This document shows, one piece after another, positions 26,574-34,288 of a DNA stretch of 64,000 nucleotides. The stretch is from Chloracidobacterium sp. (GTDB lineage Bacteria; Acidobacteriota; Blastocatellia; Pyrinomonadales; Pyrinomonadaceae). The position numbers were made by a program, and so were the translations under genes. Numbering within the stretch: position 1 is the stretch's first letter; the number at the start of each line of letters is the position of its first letter. The stretch is from NCBI GenBank assembly GCA_016716305.1, contig JADJWP010000002.1, forward strand, positions 3,293,314-3,357,313. Reading direction: 5' to 3'. The notes below the pieces were generated by a model, which saw only the letters and a program-made list of their open reading frames with translations, did not search any database and was not told where the DNA came from.

Positions 26574-27330
26574 ACTTTGCCCGAGATCCTCTTGGCCGGC
26601 CGATCATCGCCTCAAGAGCCTTTGTGTCGTGAATGTGCAGATCAGAACCTTTAAGAGTTATCAGGTTGCGCTCACGGAAGTCTTTTAGCAGACGAGTCAC
26701 GGTTTCACGCGACGTGCCGATCATCTCAGCGACCTCTTCGTGGGTGAATGGCATCTTGATCCGAACAGGTCCGTGCGGTCGGCCGTTGCCATTGCCATTG
26801 CCATTGCCGTCACCATTGCCGCTCCATTCGAGCATCAACAGTGCAAGTTTGTCGGACACCGAGTTTGATAACCCGAAAGACCGTATCTGGTTATATGCAT
26901 CGTGATACTGGCTGCAAAGATGTTTCACCGCATTCATCGCGACGTCTGAACGCTGCATCAGCCGCATGAAATCAGATCGGCGGACGTAATTGACCTGACA
27001 TGGCTCGATCACCTCAGCAGAAACCTCGTAGTTGCCGCCCGAGACGATCGCGCTAAGCCCAAGCAATTCGCCGGCGGCCGCAATGTGAAGTATCACTACC
27101 TTTCCGTCCCTTGAGCATGTAAAGAGTTTTACGCGTCCCTGACACAGCATAAAAACGCCATTCGCGGGCTGTCCTTCGATAAAGAGCATACTCCCGGGAG
27201 CATATGTGTTGGTTATTTTTACTTCTTCGAAGGCTCGTAGGCTATCCGGCTCTAATCCGCAGTAAAAACTCTCGGTCGGCAGGCAGCATTCGACGCATTT
27301 ATTCTGGATCTTTAGGTGATTCGGACTCAT
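26569..27330 (-). CDS. Crp/Fnr family transcription regulator
   Basis: A 253-residue regulator from ATG 27,330, whose ATGA overlaps the universal-stress-protein stop; the longer in-frame start is rejected. The N-terminus has a cysteine group (KCVECC, then FYC) reminiscent of Fnr-type Fe-S ligands. The sensor beta-roll follows (TYAPGSMLFIEG to VSAEVIEPCQV), then a long dimer helix and a winged HTH with FTHEEVAEMIGTSRETVTRLL. Between sensor and HTH is an unusual Gly-Asn repeat (GNGDGNGNGNGNG). It is the natural candidate for the TGTGA palindromes in this locus. A redox-sensing role is inferred only. Confidence 0.9.
   Translation of the reverse strand: MSPNHLKIQNKCVECCLPTESFYCGLEPDSLRAFEEVKITNTYAPGSMLFIEGQPANGVFMLCQGRVKLFTCSRDGKVVILHIAAAGELLGLSAIVSGGNYEVSAEVIEPCQVNYVRRSDFMRLMQRSDVAMNAVKHLCSQYHDAYNQIRSFGLSNSVSDKLALLMLEWSGNGDGNGNGNGNGRPHGPVRIKMPFTHEEVAEMIGTSRETVTRLLKDFRERNLITLKGSDLHIHDTKALEAMIGRPRGSRAKL
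26783..26820. repeat. CCATTG hexanucleotide repeat inside the Crp gene
   Basis: Five to six imperfect copies of a GCCATT unit encode the Gly-Asn tract between the sensor and DNA-binding domains. Such short tandem repeats can change copy number by slippage; each unit is six bases, so the frame would be kept. Confidence 0.7.
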
Positions 27331-27806
27331 TGATTTTGCTCCAACGTCGTCGGGCCGAGGCCCTGGCCTCTCACAACCAGAACCGAACATGGTGCATTGT
27401 GAACTACTGAGTTGGAAACAGAACCCAAATACACGCGCTGCCAAAATCCTCGGCCATGCGAACCCATAACGATCAGGTCAGCATTCCACTCTGCGGCCGT
27501 TTCGACCACGGCTTGCGCCGGAGATCCAACCGCAAGTTCCGTTGTAATGTTCTGATCACCCTTGAGGCAATCAGAAAGCATGGACCTGGCTTTGTCCAGA
27601 TTGCCAGCAGCCTCATTTCGAGCCTCTCTAATATACGTATTGTAGTACTCATCGACAACCCCGAACGGTGCCCCGACAATGTGTGTCATCGGTTCGACGA
27701 CAGTGAGTATCTTGACCTCGTCGTACTTTCCAGCAAAAGCACTGCAGTATTTGGCAACGGCAGCGTCGCTGAATTCAGAGCCGTCGATCGCAATGATTAT
27801 TCGCAT
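27327..27806 (-). CDS. Universal stress protein (UspA family)
   Basis: A 159-residue UspA-type protein. MRIIIAIDGSEFSDAAV is the first strand and loop. The ATP-binding signature G-x2-G-x9-G-S is seen in GSHGRGFWQRVYLGSVSNSV (~117-136), followed by APCSVLVV. It is therefore likely an ATP-binding member. It overlaps the Crp-type regulator by four bases (translation coupling) and lies 12 bases after the LDH-like gene, so the three form one operon. Confidence 0.92.
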   Translation of the reverse strand: MRIIIAIDGSEFSDAAVAKYCSAFAGKYDEVKILTVVEPMTHIVGAPFGVVDEYYNTYIREARNEAAGNLDKARSMLSDCLKGDQNITTELAVGSPAQAVVETAAEWNADLIVMGSHGRGFWQRVYLGSVSNSVVHNAPCSVLVVRGQGLGPTTLEQNQ

Positions 27807-27818
27807 TTTCCATACCCC

Positions 27819-28688
27819 TCAGGCTGCTGCTTTTTCTAAAGTATCAGCCTCAAATTCCCCTGATTCCGGCTCTTTGACAGTATGATCCACTACCTGAAGT
27901 ACCCCATCGTGGCCGATGATGCTGAGCCGGTCGACGAACCGCGTTGCATTTTCCGGATGATCCGAGACAAATGTGAATACAGGCAACGCAGAGCGGGTGT
28001 CGTTTAACACCGCATGGCAGATCTGTGTGACGCAGGCCGCGAGATCATCTGGCGAGCGTTCAGATCCTGGCATTCCCGAAGCACATATGCCCGGGCTTAC
28101 TAAAATGTCTTCAAAATAGGGACAATTTGCTGTGCAGCTATCTATGTACCGGACGTCAGCAACGCTCGCGGTGCACCAAATACCGTGCTTGCCCGGTTCG
28201 TTCTCTGACCGTGTGAGCTGGTTGACCATAGGTGCGGCAAATTTTTCAGCTGAACTTATGTTTGATCCAGCCCATAAGCCTATCACCTTTCCTCGAGGTA
28301 GGTTCGATTCCGCTAAAGCAATTGCCGCGAAACGTTCTACAGGCTCGTGAGTGACGATCATGACACCTCTAAATCCATTGTCCTTAAGTTCGCGGACGAT
28401 AGCCGCAAACGACGCTTCAGGGTTCGAAACATCATCGGTACTTGCCAAGATCGCAACATTCGCTTCAGCCGCTTTATCGATGCGACCGATCACGATACGC
28501 GGAAGCTTACCGAGCGGAACCAATTTCAGTAGGTCCGCTAATTCGCCCACTCGTGAATCTGGGGCGGATCCGACAAGTATCAGTTCGTCCATCACTACAC
28601 CTGCAAGCAGGGCATAAAGATCTGTTGCGCTGACATGACCCGTACCGATCACAGCAACGCTTGCTTTTGTTTTGTCCTTTGTCGCCAT
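27819..28688 (-). CDS. Divergent lactate/malate dehydrogenase-like protein
   Basis: A 289-residue protein from ATG 28,688 (MATKDKTKASVAVIG). The NAD-binding start VAVIGTGHVSATDLYALLAG and DELILVG are LDH/MDH-like, as is VIGLWAGSNISSAEKF, which aligns with the LDH segment that normally holds the Asp-x2-Arg pair; here that pair is replaced (SSAEK). The catalytic-type histidine survives in GKHGIW. The C-terminal part departs from LDH and holds CTANCPYFEDILVSPGIC. Enzyme activity is doubtful; it may be a redox/NAD sensor. A longer in-frame start (28,814) would add a CDNCPFF segment. It is the first gene of the LDH-like/Usp/Crp operon. Confidence 0.68.
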   Translation of the reverse strand: MATKDKTKASVAVIGTGHVSATDLYALLAGVVMDELILVGSAPDSRVGELADLLKLVPLGKLPRIVIGRIDKAAEANVAILASTDDVSNPEASFAAIVRELKDNGFRGVMIVTHEPVERFAAIALAESNLPRGKVIGLWAGSNISSAEKFAAPMVNQLTRSENEPGKHGIWCTASVADVRYIDSCTANCPYFEDILVSPGICASGMPGSERSPDDLAACVTQICHAVLNDTRSALPVFTFVSDHPENATRFVDRLSIIGHDGVLQVVDHTVKEPESGEFEADTLEKAAA

Positions 28689-28804
28689 TCTCGTGCTGGA
28701 AATGAAACGAATGTTAGTACCGCTTACGAATTCAACAGTGCAAAAGGCGTGCCCGTTAAGGCCGATATCCTGAGGCCCGAAAAAAGGGCAGTTATCACAC
28801 TGCC

Positions 28805-28822
28805 TTGTGATCATGAACACAA
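28805..28822. promoter_or_regulatory. Crp-like near-palindrome upstream of LDH-like/usp/crp operon
   Basis: TTGTGATCATGAACACAA has the TGTGA half and an ACACA half (one mismatch from TCACA). It lies about 117 bases before the preferred start of the LDH-like gene. If the longer start at 28,814 is used, it would overlap the start codon. Confidence 0.45.
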
Positions 28823-28945
28823 AAATTACGCGGGTTGATCGAATCAGGTGTGTGAAAGTTCGCGCATTCGCAACGGCATCACCTCCGAATTCGGTGTCAG
28901 ATAACAAAGAGGAGATCTGTCTTGGATGGGAAGCTCGGAAATATC

Positions 28946-28971
28946 GGAATAAATCGACCATCTAAAGTGAT
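28946..28971 (+). promoter_or_regulatory. ECF-type promoter, GGAATAA-N16-GAT
   Basis: GGAATAA at 28,946-28,952 and GAT at 28,969-28,971, separated by exactly 16 bases. It is upstream of the acyltransferase gene that starts at 29,044 or 29,065. One of nine similar sites in the region. Confidence 0.68.
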
Positions 28972-29043
28972 TTACGGACAGACGGCTGTTCATCATTTAT
29001 TAAGATCTCTTTAACCGTCCGTTTATCGAAATTCGTTCTAATT

Positions 29044-29865
29044 GTGTTTGCAGCCGTCAAAGCTATGAGATCAACACCTGGATTTATGGCACTTGCGGGG
29101 CCGTCAGGCGATCCGTTCCTCAATCCCGGATTTACCGGAGTTTCGGATGGGCGCTACACGGTGCGTCTCGCTGAAGACAGCAACGACGTCGAGTCAGCGC
29201 TGCGATTGCGTTACGACGTTTTCAACGTGGAGCTTGGTCGAAGGGGAACATCAATACACGACGCGGGGCTCGAATTCGATGCCTACGATCTCAAATGTCG
29301 TCACATGATCGTTGTTTCAAAAGCGACGGGAGAGACCGTTGGTACTTATCGCCTGAATTCGATCGAGACCGCCCATTCGACCTACGGTTTCTATTCTTCG
29401 AACGAATTCACGATCGAAGATCTGCCGTATGAAGTGCTCAACGACGGGATCGAGATCGGTCGTGCGTGTATAGCCAGCGAACACCGGAACACCAAGGTTC
29501 TCTTCCTTCTCTGGAAAGCCCTGCTTGCGTATCTCGAACAAAGCGGAAAGAGGTACTTTTTCGGATGTTGTTCAATTTTCACGGACGAACTCAGCATAGG
29601 ACGGAGAGTGTTCAGACACCTGGCCCGAGCTGGCCACATCCACAGAACATTCGCAGTTTCGCCGTGCAGAAACAGTCTTAGCCTGGTCGAAGAAGACGGC
29701 GGCACGGATGAGGTCAGGCTTCCTGCACTCTTCGATATGTACCTTCGAATCGGCGCACGGGTATGCGGCCCGCCTATGGTGGATCGCGAATTCGGGACCA
29801 TCGATTTCTTTGTTGTATTTGATGTTACGGAAATGAATGAGAAATACCGCCGGCTGTTTTCTTGA
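29044..29865 (+). CDS. GNAT-like N-acyltransferase (OlsB/hemolysin-like)
   Basis: A 273-residue protein of the OlsB/'hemolysin-like' N-acyltransferase group: YTVRLAEDSNDVESALRLRYDVF opens the acetyltransferase-like fold, followed by the C-R-H-M-I-V and GTYRL strands and IEIGRACIASEHRN, which is the acyl-donor loop typical of OlsB. Such enzymes put a 3-hydroxy-acyl chain on ornithine or other amines to make aminolipids; the substrate here is not known. The start is GTG 29,044 or ATG 29,065, neither with a strong ribosome site. Predicted ECF-type promoter upstream. Confidence 0.82.
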   Translation: MFAAVKAMRSTPGFMALAGPSGDPFLNPGFTGVSDGRYTVRLAEDSNDVESALRLRYDVFNVELGRRGTSIHDAGLEFDAYDLKCRHMIVVSKATGETVGTYRLNSIETAHSTYGFYSSNEFTIEDLPYEVLNDGIEIGRACIASEHRNTKVLFLLWKALLAYLEQSGKRYFFGCCSIFTDELSIGRRVFRHLARAGHIHRTFAVSPCRNSLSLVEEDGGTDEVRLPALFDMYLRIGARVCGPPMVDREFGTIDFFVVFDVTEMNEKYRRLFS

Positions 29866-29893
29866 TGTGCGGTCGAAATGATCGACCGGCAAG

Positions 29894-30616
29894 TCAAACA
29901 TAAACGCGTTCCTCAAAACTCCATTCCGAGTCTCGATGAAATCGCAGCACAGTCGAGCAGCGTGTACCGTAATTCGGTGTCTTTATGAAGATTGCCGAGA
30001 CCGCTTTTTCGGCTTCATATGGGAGCCCGGTCGATGGCAGATCGTCGTCGCTGGCTTGTGATTCATCCGACAAAATATCGAAGAGTTCATCGTTCGACGT
30101 TCCGAGCGATCCGATCAGGTTCGCCAAGCGCGATCTTCCTTTTGTGACCTTCGGCCATGGCGTATCGAGCAGGTGATTACTTAGACCGTAAATGCCGGGC
30201 GACAATTCTCGAAACCCTTTGACCCTGTTCGAGGAATAAAACAGCTCCTTTCGCCTGCCGATCTGGCCAACAAGCAAGTTGAAGCCCGAATATTGGTGTC
30301 CTTTCTTCTCGACATCCGCCAGATGATCCTCAGCCGGCCGATCAGATCGGAGAAATGCAGCGACCAACTCGCCTCGTGAACGTGATCCCGCCGGAGTTCC
30401 TGGTTCGCGGAAATTGGTCACGGCCGCAAATCGTCCGCTTTTTGTTACGCCGAGCCACGTTCCGCCGCCTTTCAGGTCACGGCCTCCGAAAATGTTATCG
30501 GAACCATCCCAATAGGCCGACGGTGCAGAAGGCCGGTCGTAAAATTCGTCTCGGTTCGCAAGCAAAATAAGCGGATGATCGGGATGTTGTTCGTAAGCAA
30601 TATATATTACGCACAT
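29894..30616 (-). CDS. NRDE family (TANGO2-like) protein
   Basis: A 240-residue protein starting MCVIYIAYEQHP, with the signature ANRDEFYDRP at residues ~20-29, then GGRDLKGGGTWLGV and FAAVTNFREP. These are the defining motifs of the NRDE/TANGO2 family, which has an N-terminal-nucleophile-like layout (Cys2). Bacterial roles are unclear; TANGO2 homologues have been connected to heme trafficking. It lies between the acyltransferase (convergent) and the DedA-ATP-grasp gene on the same strand. Confidence 0.92.
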   Translation of the reverse strand: MCVIYIAYEQHPDHPLILLANRDEFYDRPSAPSAYWDGSDNIFGGRDLKGGGTWLGVTKSGRFAAVTNFREPGTPAGSRSRGELVAAFLRSDRPAEDHLADVEKKGHQYSGFNLLVGQIGRRKELFYSSNRVKGFRELSPGIYGLSNHLLDTPWPKVTKGRSRLANLIGSLGTSNDELFDILSDESQASDDDLPSTGLPYEAEKAVSAIFIKTPNYGTRCSTVLRFHRDSEWSFEERVYV

Positions 30617-30640
30617 CGTTGTTTCGTTGGCTGATACGGA

Positions 30641-32269
30641 TTACACGAACGTCGTTTCGGCCGCACGGGCTCCAAGGGCGAGACGAGCAAGTCGCAGCAC
30701 TGATGTTTGCCTGACCCCCGATTTGCAATTCGCGGCACCGATCTCAAACGCGATGCTCCATTGCCTGAACAAAATTCGATATGCATCGAACAGGGTATAT
30801 TGCGGATCATAGATATTAGTTGACTCACTCGTGACACCGTTAAGCTCGATTATCTTAAAACGTTCACCTCGTTTGAGCTCTTCGAACGAGGACGTGCGAA
30901 TATCGAATCGGCCAAAAAAGAAACCATCAAATCCGCGGCAGATCTCGTCGATCTTTTTCTCTAGTACATTGGTTTTGAGCCACCCGCCATCGAGGAATAT
31001 TGCCCCTCGCGAATGCGTTCCGATCTCGGTTAGTTTGATCTCTTCGCCACCGCCGTAAACATTGGCGAGAGCAGCCTTATTTTGCTCGAAATATTTTGCA
31101 GCCAGGCAAACGGCCCGCGGATGGCTCAGGATCAGTTCTTCAAGAGTCGATCTTCCGTCACCGATAAGCGAAGGTAAGTGTTTCTCGGTGATCGAAAAGA
31201 TGCGCCCACGTTTTTCGTGCGGATAACGATAGTAAAAGATGCTGACCTCGCGGCCGGACGCATTTTCCTGCAGTATCATGTCCGAGTCAGAGGCTGACAG
31301 TTCCGCTTCGAGGCTTTCAGATGTTCGGATGATCCTTACGCCCGTTCCGCGTTCTCCCCTGTCGGGTTTCAGTACAAGCGGAAATTGCAGTCCGTTTTCG
31401 TCAATGAATTGCGATGCCTGACGGAGTTTTTCGGGCGGGGAAAGCGCGCCATTCAATAGCGTGTGTCGAAGCAGGAATTCGGTCGCGTCTCGCGAGCTCT
31501 TTAGTTGCTTGTAAATGTCATCTTTCGATTCTCCCTTAAATCCGCTGGCCGGGATCGCGGGATTGACAGCGGTGAAAGCAGTAAGGCTTCGGTGCCTGAT
31601 CGCGAGCCAAAACACGTATAGGACGACCGGTGCGTAAAAAACTTGAAGCGGCCAGAATTCCCAGTGTGCCATTCGTTTGATCCGGCCAACCAACATGCGG
31701 CGATTTTTCCATGAACTGTATTTAATGGCCGTCCGAATCACTATTACGATCACGATCAATCCGAGAAGTGTGTTATCCGGGAAGAGAAAAGCTTGCGAGA
31801 ATGCTGTTGAGCCAACCAGGATCGGCGTCCATATCGCCGACGCCAACAAAAAATAGAGAACGAACTTTCCGAAATCCGTGCGTAGAGCCCCGGCCAACAA
31901 ATAAGTAGGCAGGCGGAGTCCCGAAACAAAGCGGCTAAGAAACACTGCTGCCGCGCCGTGCTTCGTTAGCCATTTGGACGCACTGGTTATCGTTCGATCC
32001 GGTACAAATCGCTTGACCAGTTTGTTTTCAAACGTTCGTCTTCCAAGCATCCTTCCTGCTCCATACAGAAGAATATCGCCGACGAAGATGCCCAGAAAGC
32101 AAGCTGAAAGTGCAAGCGCAAAGCTCATTCGCCCGGTCGCCGCTGCTGTTCCCGCCAATAGGCACGCGCCATCTTCGCTCAAGAAGGTGCCAAAGAAGAA
32201 CAGGAAAAACAATCCGGCGGCCGAGAATTCCGGAACGCCATTCTGAAGGATCTGTGAAAGATCAAGCAT
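30641..32269 (-). CDS. DedA membrane domain fused to ATP-grasp domain
   Basis: A 542-residue two-part protein. Residues ~1-185 are a DedA/VTT membrane domain (LFFLFFFGTFLSEDGACLLAG, then VFLSRFVSGLRLPTYLLAG). After one further helix, residues ~265-530 are an ATP-grasp-like ligase: PLVLKPDRGERGTGVRII is the nucleotide-binding strand and loop, DMILQENASGREVSIF follows, and FGRFDIRTSSFEEL with FKIIELNGVTSE carries the metal-binding residues. The fusion suggests membrane-linked amide or ester ligation of an unknown substrate. It overlaps the DoxX gene by eight bases. Confidence 0.85.
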   Translation of the reverse strand: MLDLSQILQNGVPEFSAAGLFFLFFFGTFLSEDGACLLAGTAAATGRMSFALALSACFLGIFVGDILLYGAGRMLGRRTFENKLVKRFVPDRTITSASKWLTKHGAAAVFLSRFVSGLRLPTYLLAGALRTDFGKFVLYFLLASAIWTPILVGSTAFSQAFLFPDNTLLGLIVIVIVIRTAIKYSSWKNRRMLVGRIKRMAHWEFWPLQVFYAPVVLYVFWLAIRHRSLTAFTAVNPAIPASGFKGESKDDIYKQLKSSRDATEFLLRHTLLNGALSPPEKLRQASQFIDENGLQFPLVLKPDRGERGTGVRIIRTSESLEAELSASDSDMILQENASGREVSIFYYRYPHEKRGRIFSITEKHLPSLIGDGRSTLEELILSHPRAVCLAAKYFEQNKAALANVYGGGEEIKLTEIGTHSRGAIFLDGGWLKTNVLEKKIDEICRGFDGFFFGRFDIRTSSFEELKRGERFKIIELNGVTSESTNIYDPQYTLFDAYRILFRQWSIAFEIGAANCKSGVRQTSVLRLARLALGARAAETTFV

Positions 32270-32669
32270 CTAGCATACTGCCGAGGATCGGCAACTCCTT
32301 TCGGTGTATCAACAGGATGACCGCACTCAGCACAAACACCGTTACAGCTAAGATAAATAAAAGGCCGCCGTCGTCCTTTACAATTATCCCGAGCATCGTC
32401 GCATGGCTCAGGATCGCCCCTGAAATAGTTCCGAGAGCTATGAACGCACCCAGCCAGGCTGTGCTGGGAATAAGCAAGAGAATGACGGCAATAAGCTCGA
32501 TAACGCCTGACCCTATACGACCGTAGGCTTCAAATTCTGCGCCCATCAGCGTTGTAAAGATATACTTCGATTCCTCTGCCCCTGTGAATTTAAAGAAGAG
32601 GGTCTGAAATAGAATGATCGCCACGACTATGCGGCAAACCCAGCTAAGTATCACTATCTTTGATGACAT
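32262..32669 (-). CDS. DoxX-like family membrane protein
   Basis: A 135-residue, four-helix membrane protein from ATG 32,669 with TTGGAG seven bases upstream; the in-frame TTG at 32,681 lies within the ribosome site. RIVVAIILFQTLFFKFTGAEES and YGRIGSGVIELIAVILLLIP are typical DoxX-like segments. The family has quinone- or thiosulfate-related roles in archaea, but most bacterial members are unassigned. It is translationally coupled to the DedA-ATP-grasp gene. Confidence 0.88.
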   Translation of the reverse strand: MSSKIVILSWVCRIVVAIILFQTLFFKFTGAEESKYIFTTLMGAEFEAYGRIGSGVIELIAVILLLIPSTAWLGAFIALGTISGAILSHATMLGIIVKDDGGLLFILAVTVFVLSAVILLIHRKELPILGSMLDA

Positions 32670-32765
32670 GGTTTTCTCCAAATATTAACGGTTGAAAATT
32701 TGCTTAAGGTGCCAAATAGAAATCGAGGTCAGCAATAAATGCCCTTGGGCTGCATCCCGTTAGAG

Positions 32766-33293
32766 TTACGCAGCCATCGTTTTCCAATGATCAAGTGTCG
32801 ACGGTGCAACGCCGAAAGTTCCAGACACGGCGATGCCGAAACCGGCCAATTTTTCCGCGATCAGCGCATGATGGTGCACCGTATGACTATTAAGGAATTC
32901 GAGCTCGCGTGCGATGCATGACGGCAGCCAGGCCTCGTGGTCTATCTCTGAACGGACGTAAACGGTCTGTTTCAAGATCGTGTCGTCAACACCATGCATC
33001 CGTTGCAACGCGAGCCGCAGCCTTTCCGCTGCGTGACTGCGATCGATTTCGACGCGGAGATCGCGTTCTCGCGCACTGTAATCGATGCGCCTCTCAGTAA
33101 TTCCCTTTAGAAAGTTGTTCAGAAAATCCAGATTGTGGCGGAAATGCCCGCCGATACTGCCAGTACCGTTGGCAGAGGTTCGATATGTCAGATCATCGAG
33201 TCGTTCGATCAGTTCGCGCCCGCGTTCGAACTCGGCGATGGCATTTCGAATGAGCAGATTGTCTGATCGTAAGCAAATGCGTGTGTCTTTCAT
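32766..33293 (-). CDS. DinB family protein
   Basis: A 175-residue DinB/YfiT-like four-helix bundle. The probable metal-binding histidines are in GGHFRHNLDFL (~48-57) and NSHTVHHHALI (~136-145). DinB-family proteins include thiol-dependent metal enzymes (bacillithiol transferases and mycothiol or glutathione-dependent isomerases); the cofactor here is unknown. The start is ATG 33,293. A minus-strand GGAATAA element lies about 65 bases upstream, so it may belong to the same ECF regulon as its neighbours. Confidence 0.85.
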   Translation of the reverse strand: MKDTRICLRSDNLLIRNAIAEFERGRELIERLDDLTYRTSANGTGSIGGHFRHNLDFLNNFLKGITERRIDYSARERDLRVEIDRSHAAERLRLALQRMHGVDDTILKQTVYVRSEIDHEAWLPSCIARELEFLNSHTVHHHALIAEKLAGFGIAVSGTFGVAPSTLDHWKTMAA

Positions 33294-33336
33294 TCGTTAC
33301 TTTACTGCACTGAATATTAAGGCCGTCGCAGAGTGA

Positions 33337-33362
33337 ATTCCCTTTATCGGAGTAATTATTCC
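33337..33362 (-). promoter_or_regulatory. ECF-type promoter, variant (GGAATAA-N16-AAT)
   Basis: On the minus strand, TGGAATAA reads from 33,363 to 33,356, but the -10 position reads AAT instead of GAT. It points at the DinB gene and is back-to-back with the plus-strand site at 33,376. Weaker than the others. Confidence 0.45.
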
Positions 33363-33375
33363 ACCGATCGGCTTT

Positions 33376-33401
33376 GGAATACCAAGAGCGATTTCCGGGA
33401 T
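33376..33401 (+). promoter_or_regulatory. ECF-type promoter, GGAATAC-N16-GAT
   Basis: GGAATAC at 33,376-33,382 and GAT at 33,399-33,401. Predicted start is near 33,408, with a leader of about 68 bases to the spondin-domain gene. The last -35 base differs from the other copies. Confidence 0.58.
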
Positions 33402-33475
33402 TCATGACACTGAAACTCAGCGGAGGTACGTAATTTTCGCGAGAAATTCTAATAACCGATTACGGAGAAAAAAGT

Positions 33476-34201
33476 ATGACTACCCAGAAATTTATGGCTA
33501 GTGTTGCGATCATCGTGACACTGGTGTTGAGCATTCAGACAGGCTTCGCCTTCAACAAAAACGGGAAAAAGCAGGCGACCTTCAAGGTTCGCGTGGAGAA
33601 CATATCCGATCCTAATGGACTCGTGACCGCCGGCGGCAATAAATATCCGTTCGCGCTCTCGCCGGGCCTCTTTGTCATAAATCACAAAAAACAGCACTTT
33701 TTTGAAGAAGGTGAGAAAGCGAGCGCGGCCCTGGAACTACAGGCCGAAGACGGCAATCCAGAAACTCTGTCAAAGAGACTCCAAACGAAAGTAGGCTCCC
33801 TCTTTATGGGTATATTCAACACGCCGGTGGGCGCTGATAAGCCAGGCCCGCTTCTTCCCGGCAGCGCGTACGAATTTACGTTCGAGGGTGCCGAGGGAAT
33901 GAAGTTCAACATAATCGCGATGTATGGCCAGTCGAACGATCTCTTCTATGCTCCAAAAGAAGCTTTGGACCTTTTTGACAAGAATGGCGATCCACTGGAT
34001 GGTGACATCACGGAAAAACTCCTACTGTGGGATGCAGGTACCGAAGTCAATCAGGCTCCCGGGATCGGCGATGAACAGGCTCCGCGTCAGAAAATGGCGA
34101 ACACCGGCAAAACCGAGAATGGTGTTGTAAAGCTCGTCAACGACGAATTCAGATATCCGAAAACATCTGACGTTCTGCGAGTGACCGTTACCGCGCAGTA
34201 A
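33476..34201 (+). CDS. Secreted spondin-domain protein
   Basis: A 241-residue exported protein with a signal peptide ending near TGFAF. The mature part is a spondin_N-type domain: FKVRVENISDPNG opens it, and NDLFYAPKEALDLFD plus LLLWDAGTEVNQAPGIG (~190-206) are the family's best-known blocks. Bacterial spondin proteins are of unknown function, often secreted with fasciclin-like or stress-induced proteins. It starts a run of three exported proteins (spondin, GlcG-cupin, SMP-30). A GGAG precedes the ATG. Confidence 0.88.
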   Translation: MTTQKFMASVAIIVTLVLSIQTGFAFNKNGKKQATFKVRVENISDPNGLVTAGGNKYPFALSPGLFVINHKKQHFFEEGEKASAALELQAEDGNPETLSKRLQTKVGSLFMGIFNTPVGADKPGPLLPGSAYEFTFEGAEGMKFNIIAMYGQSNDLFYAPKEALDLFDKNGDPLDGDITEKLLLWDAGTEVNQAPGIGDEQAPRQKMANTGKTENGVVKLVNDEFRYPKTSDVLRVTVTAQ

Positions 34202-34288
34202 ATGCAATCTCGTTACAGCCCGGCTGCAGCGGAGACCTTGCAAAAGAGATCTGCCCGCAGTCGGGTCATCGAAATGCGGAGAAAAATA

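Noticed and set aside
26783..26820. CRISPR-like array of CCATTG units
   Set aside because: Six-base units without spacers, in frame within the Crp gene; a coding microsatellite, not a CRISPR.
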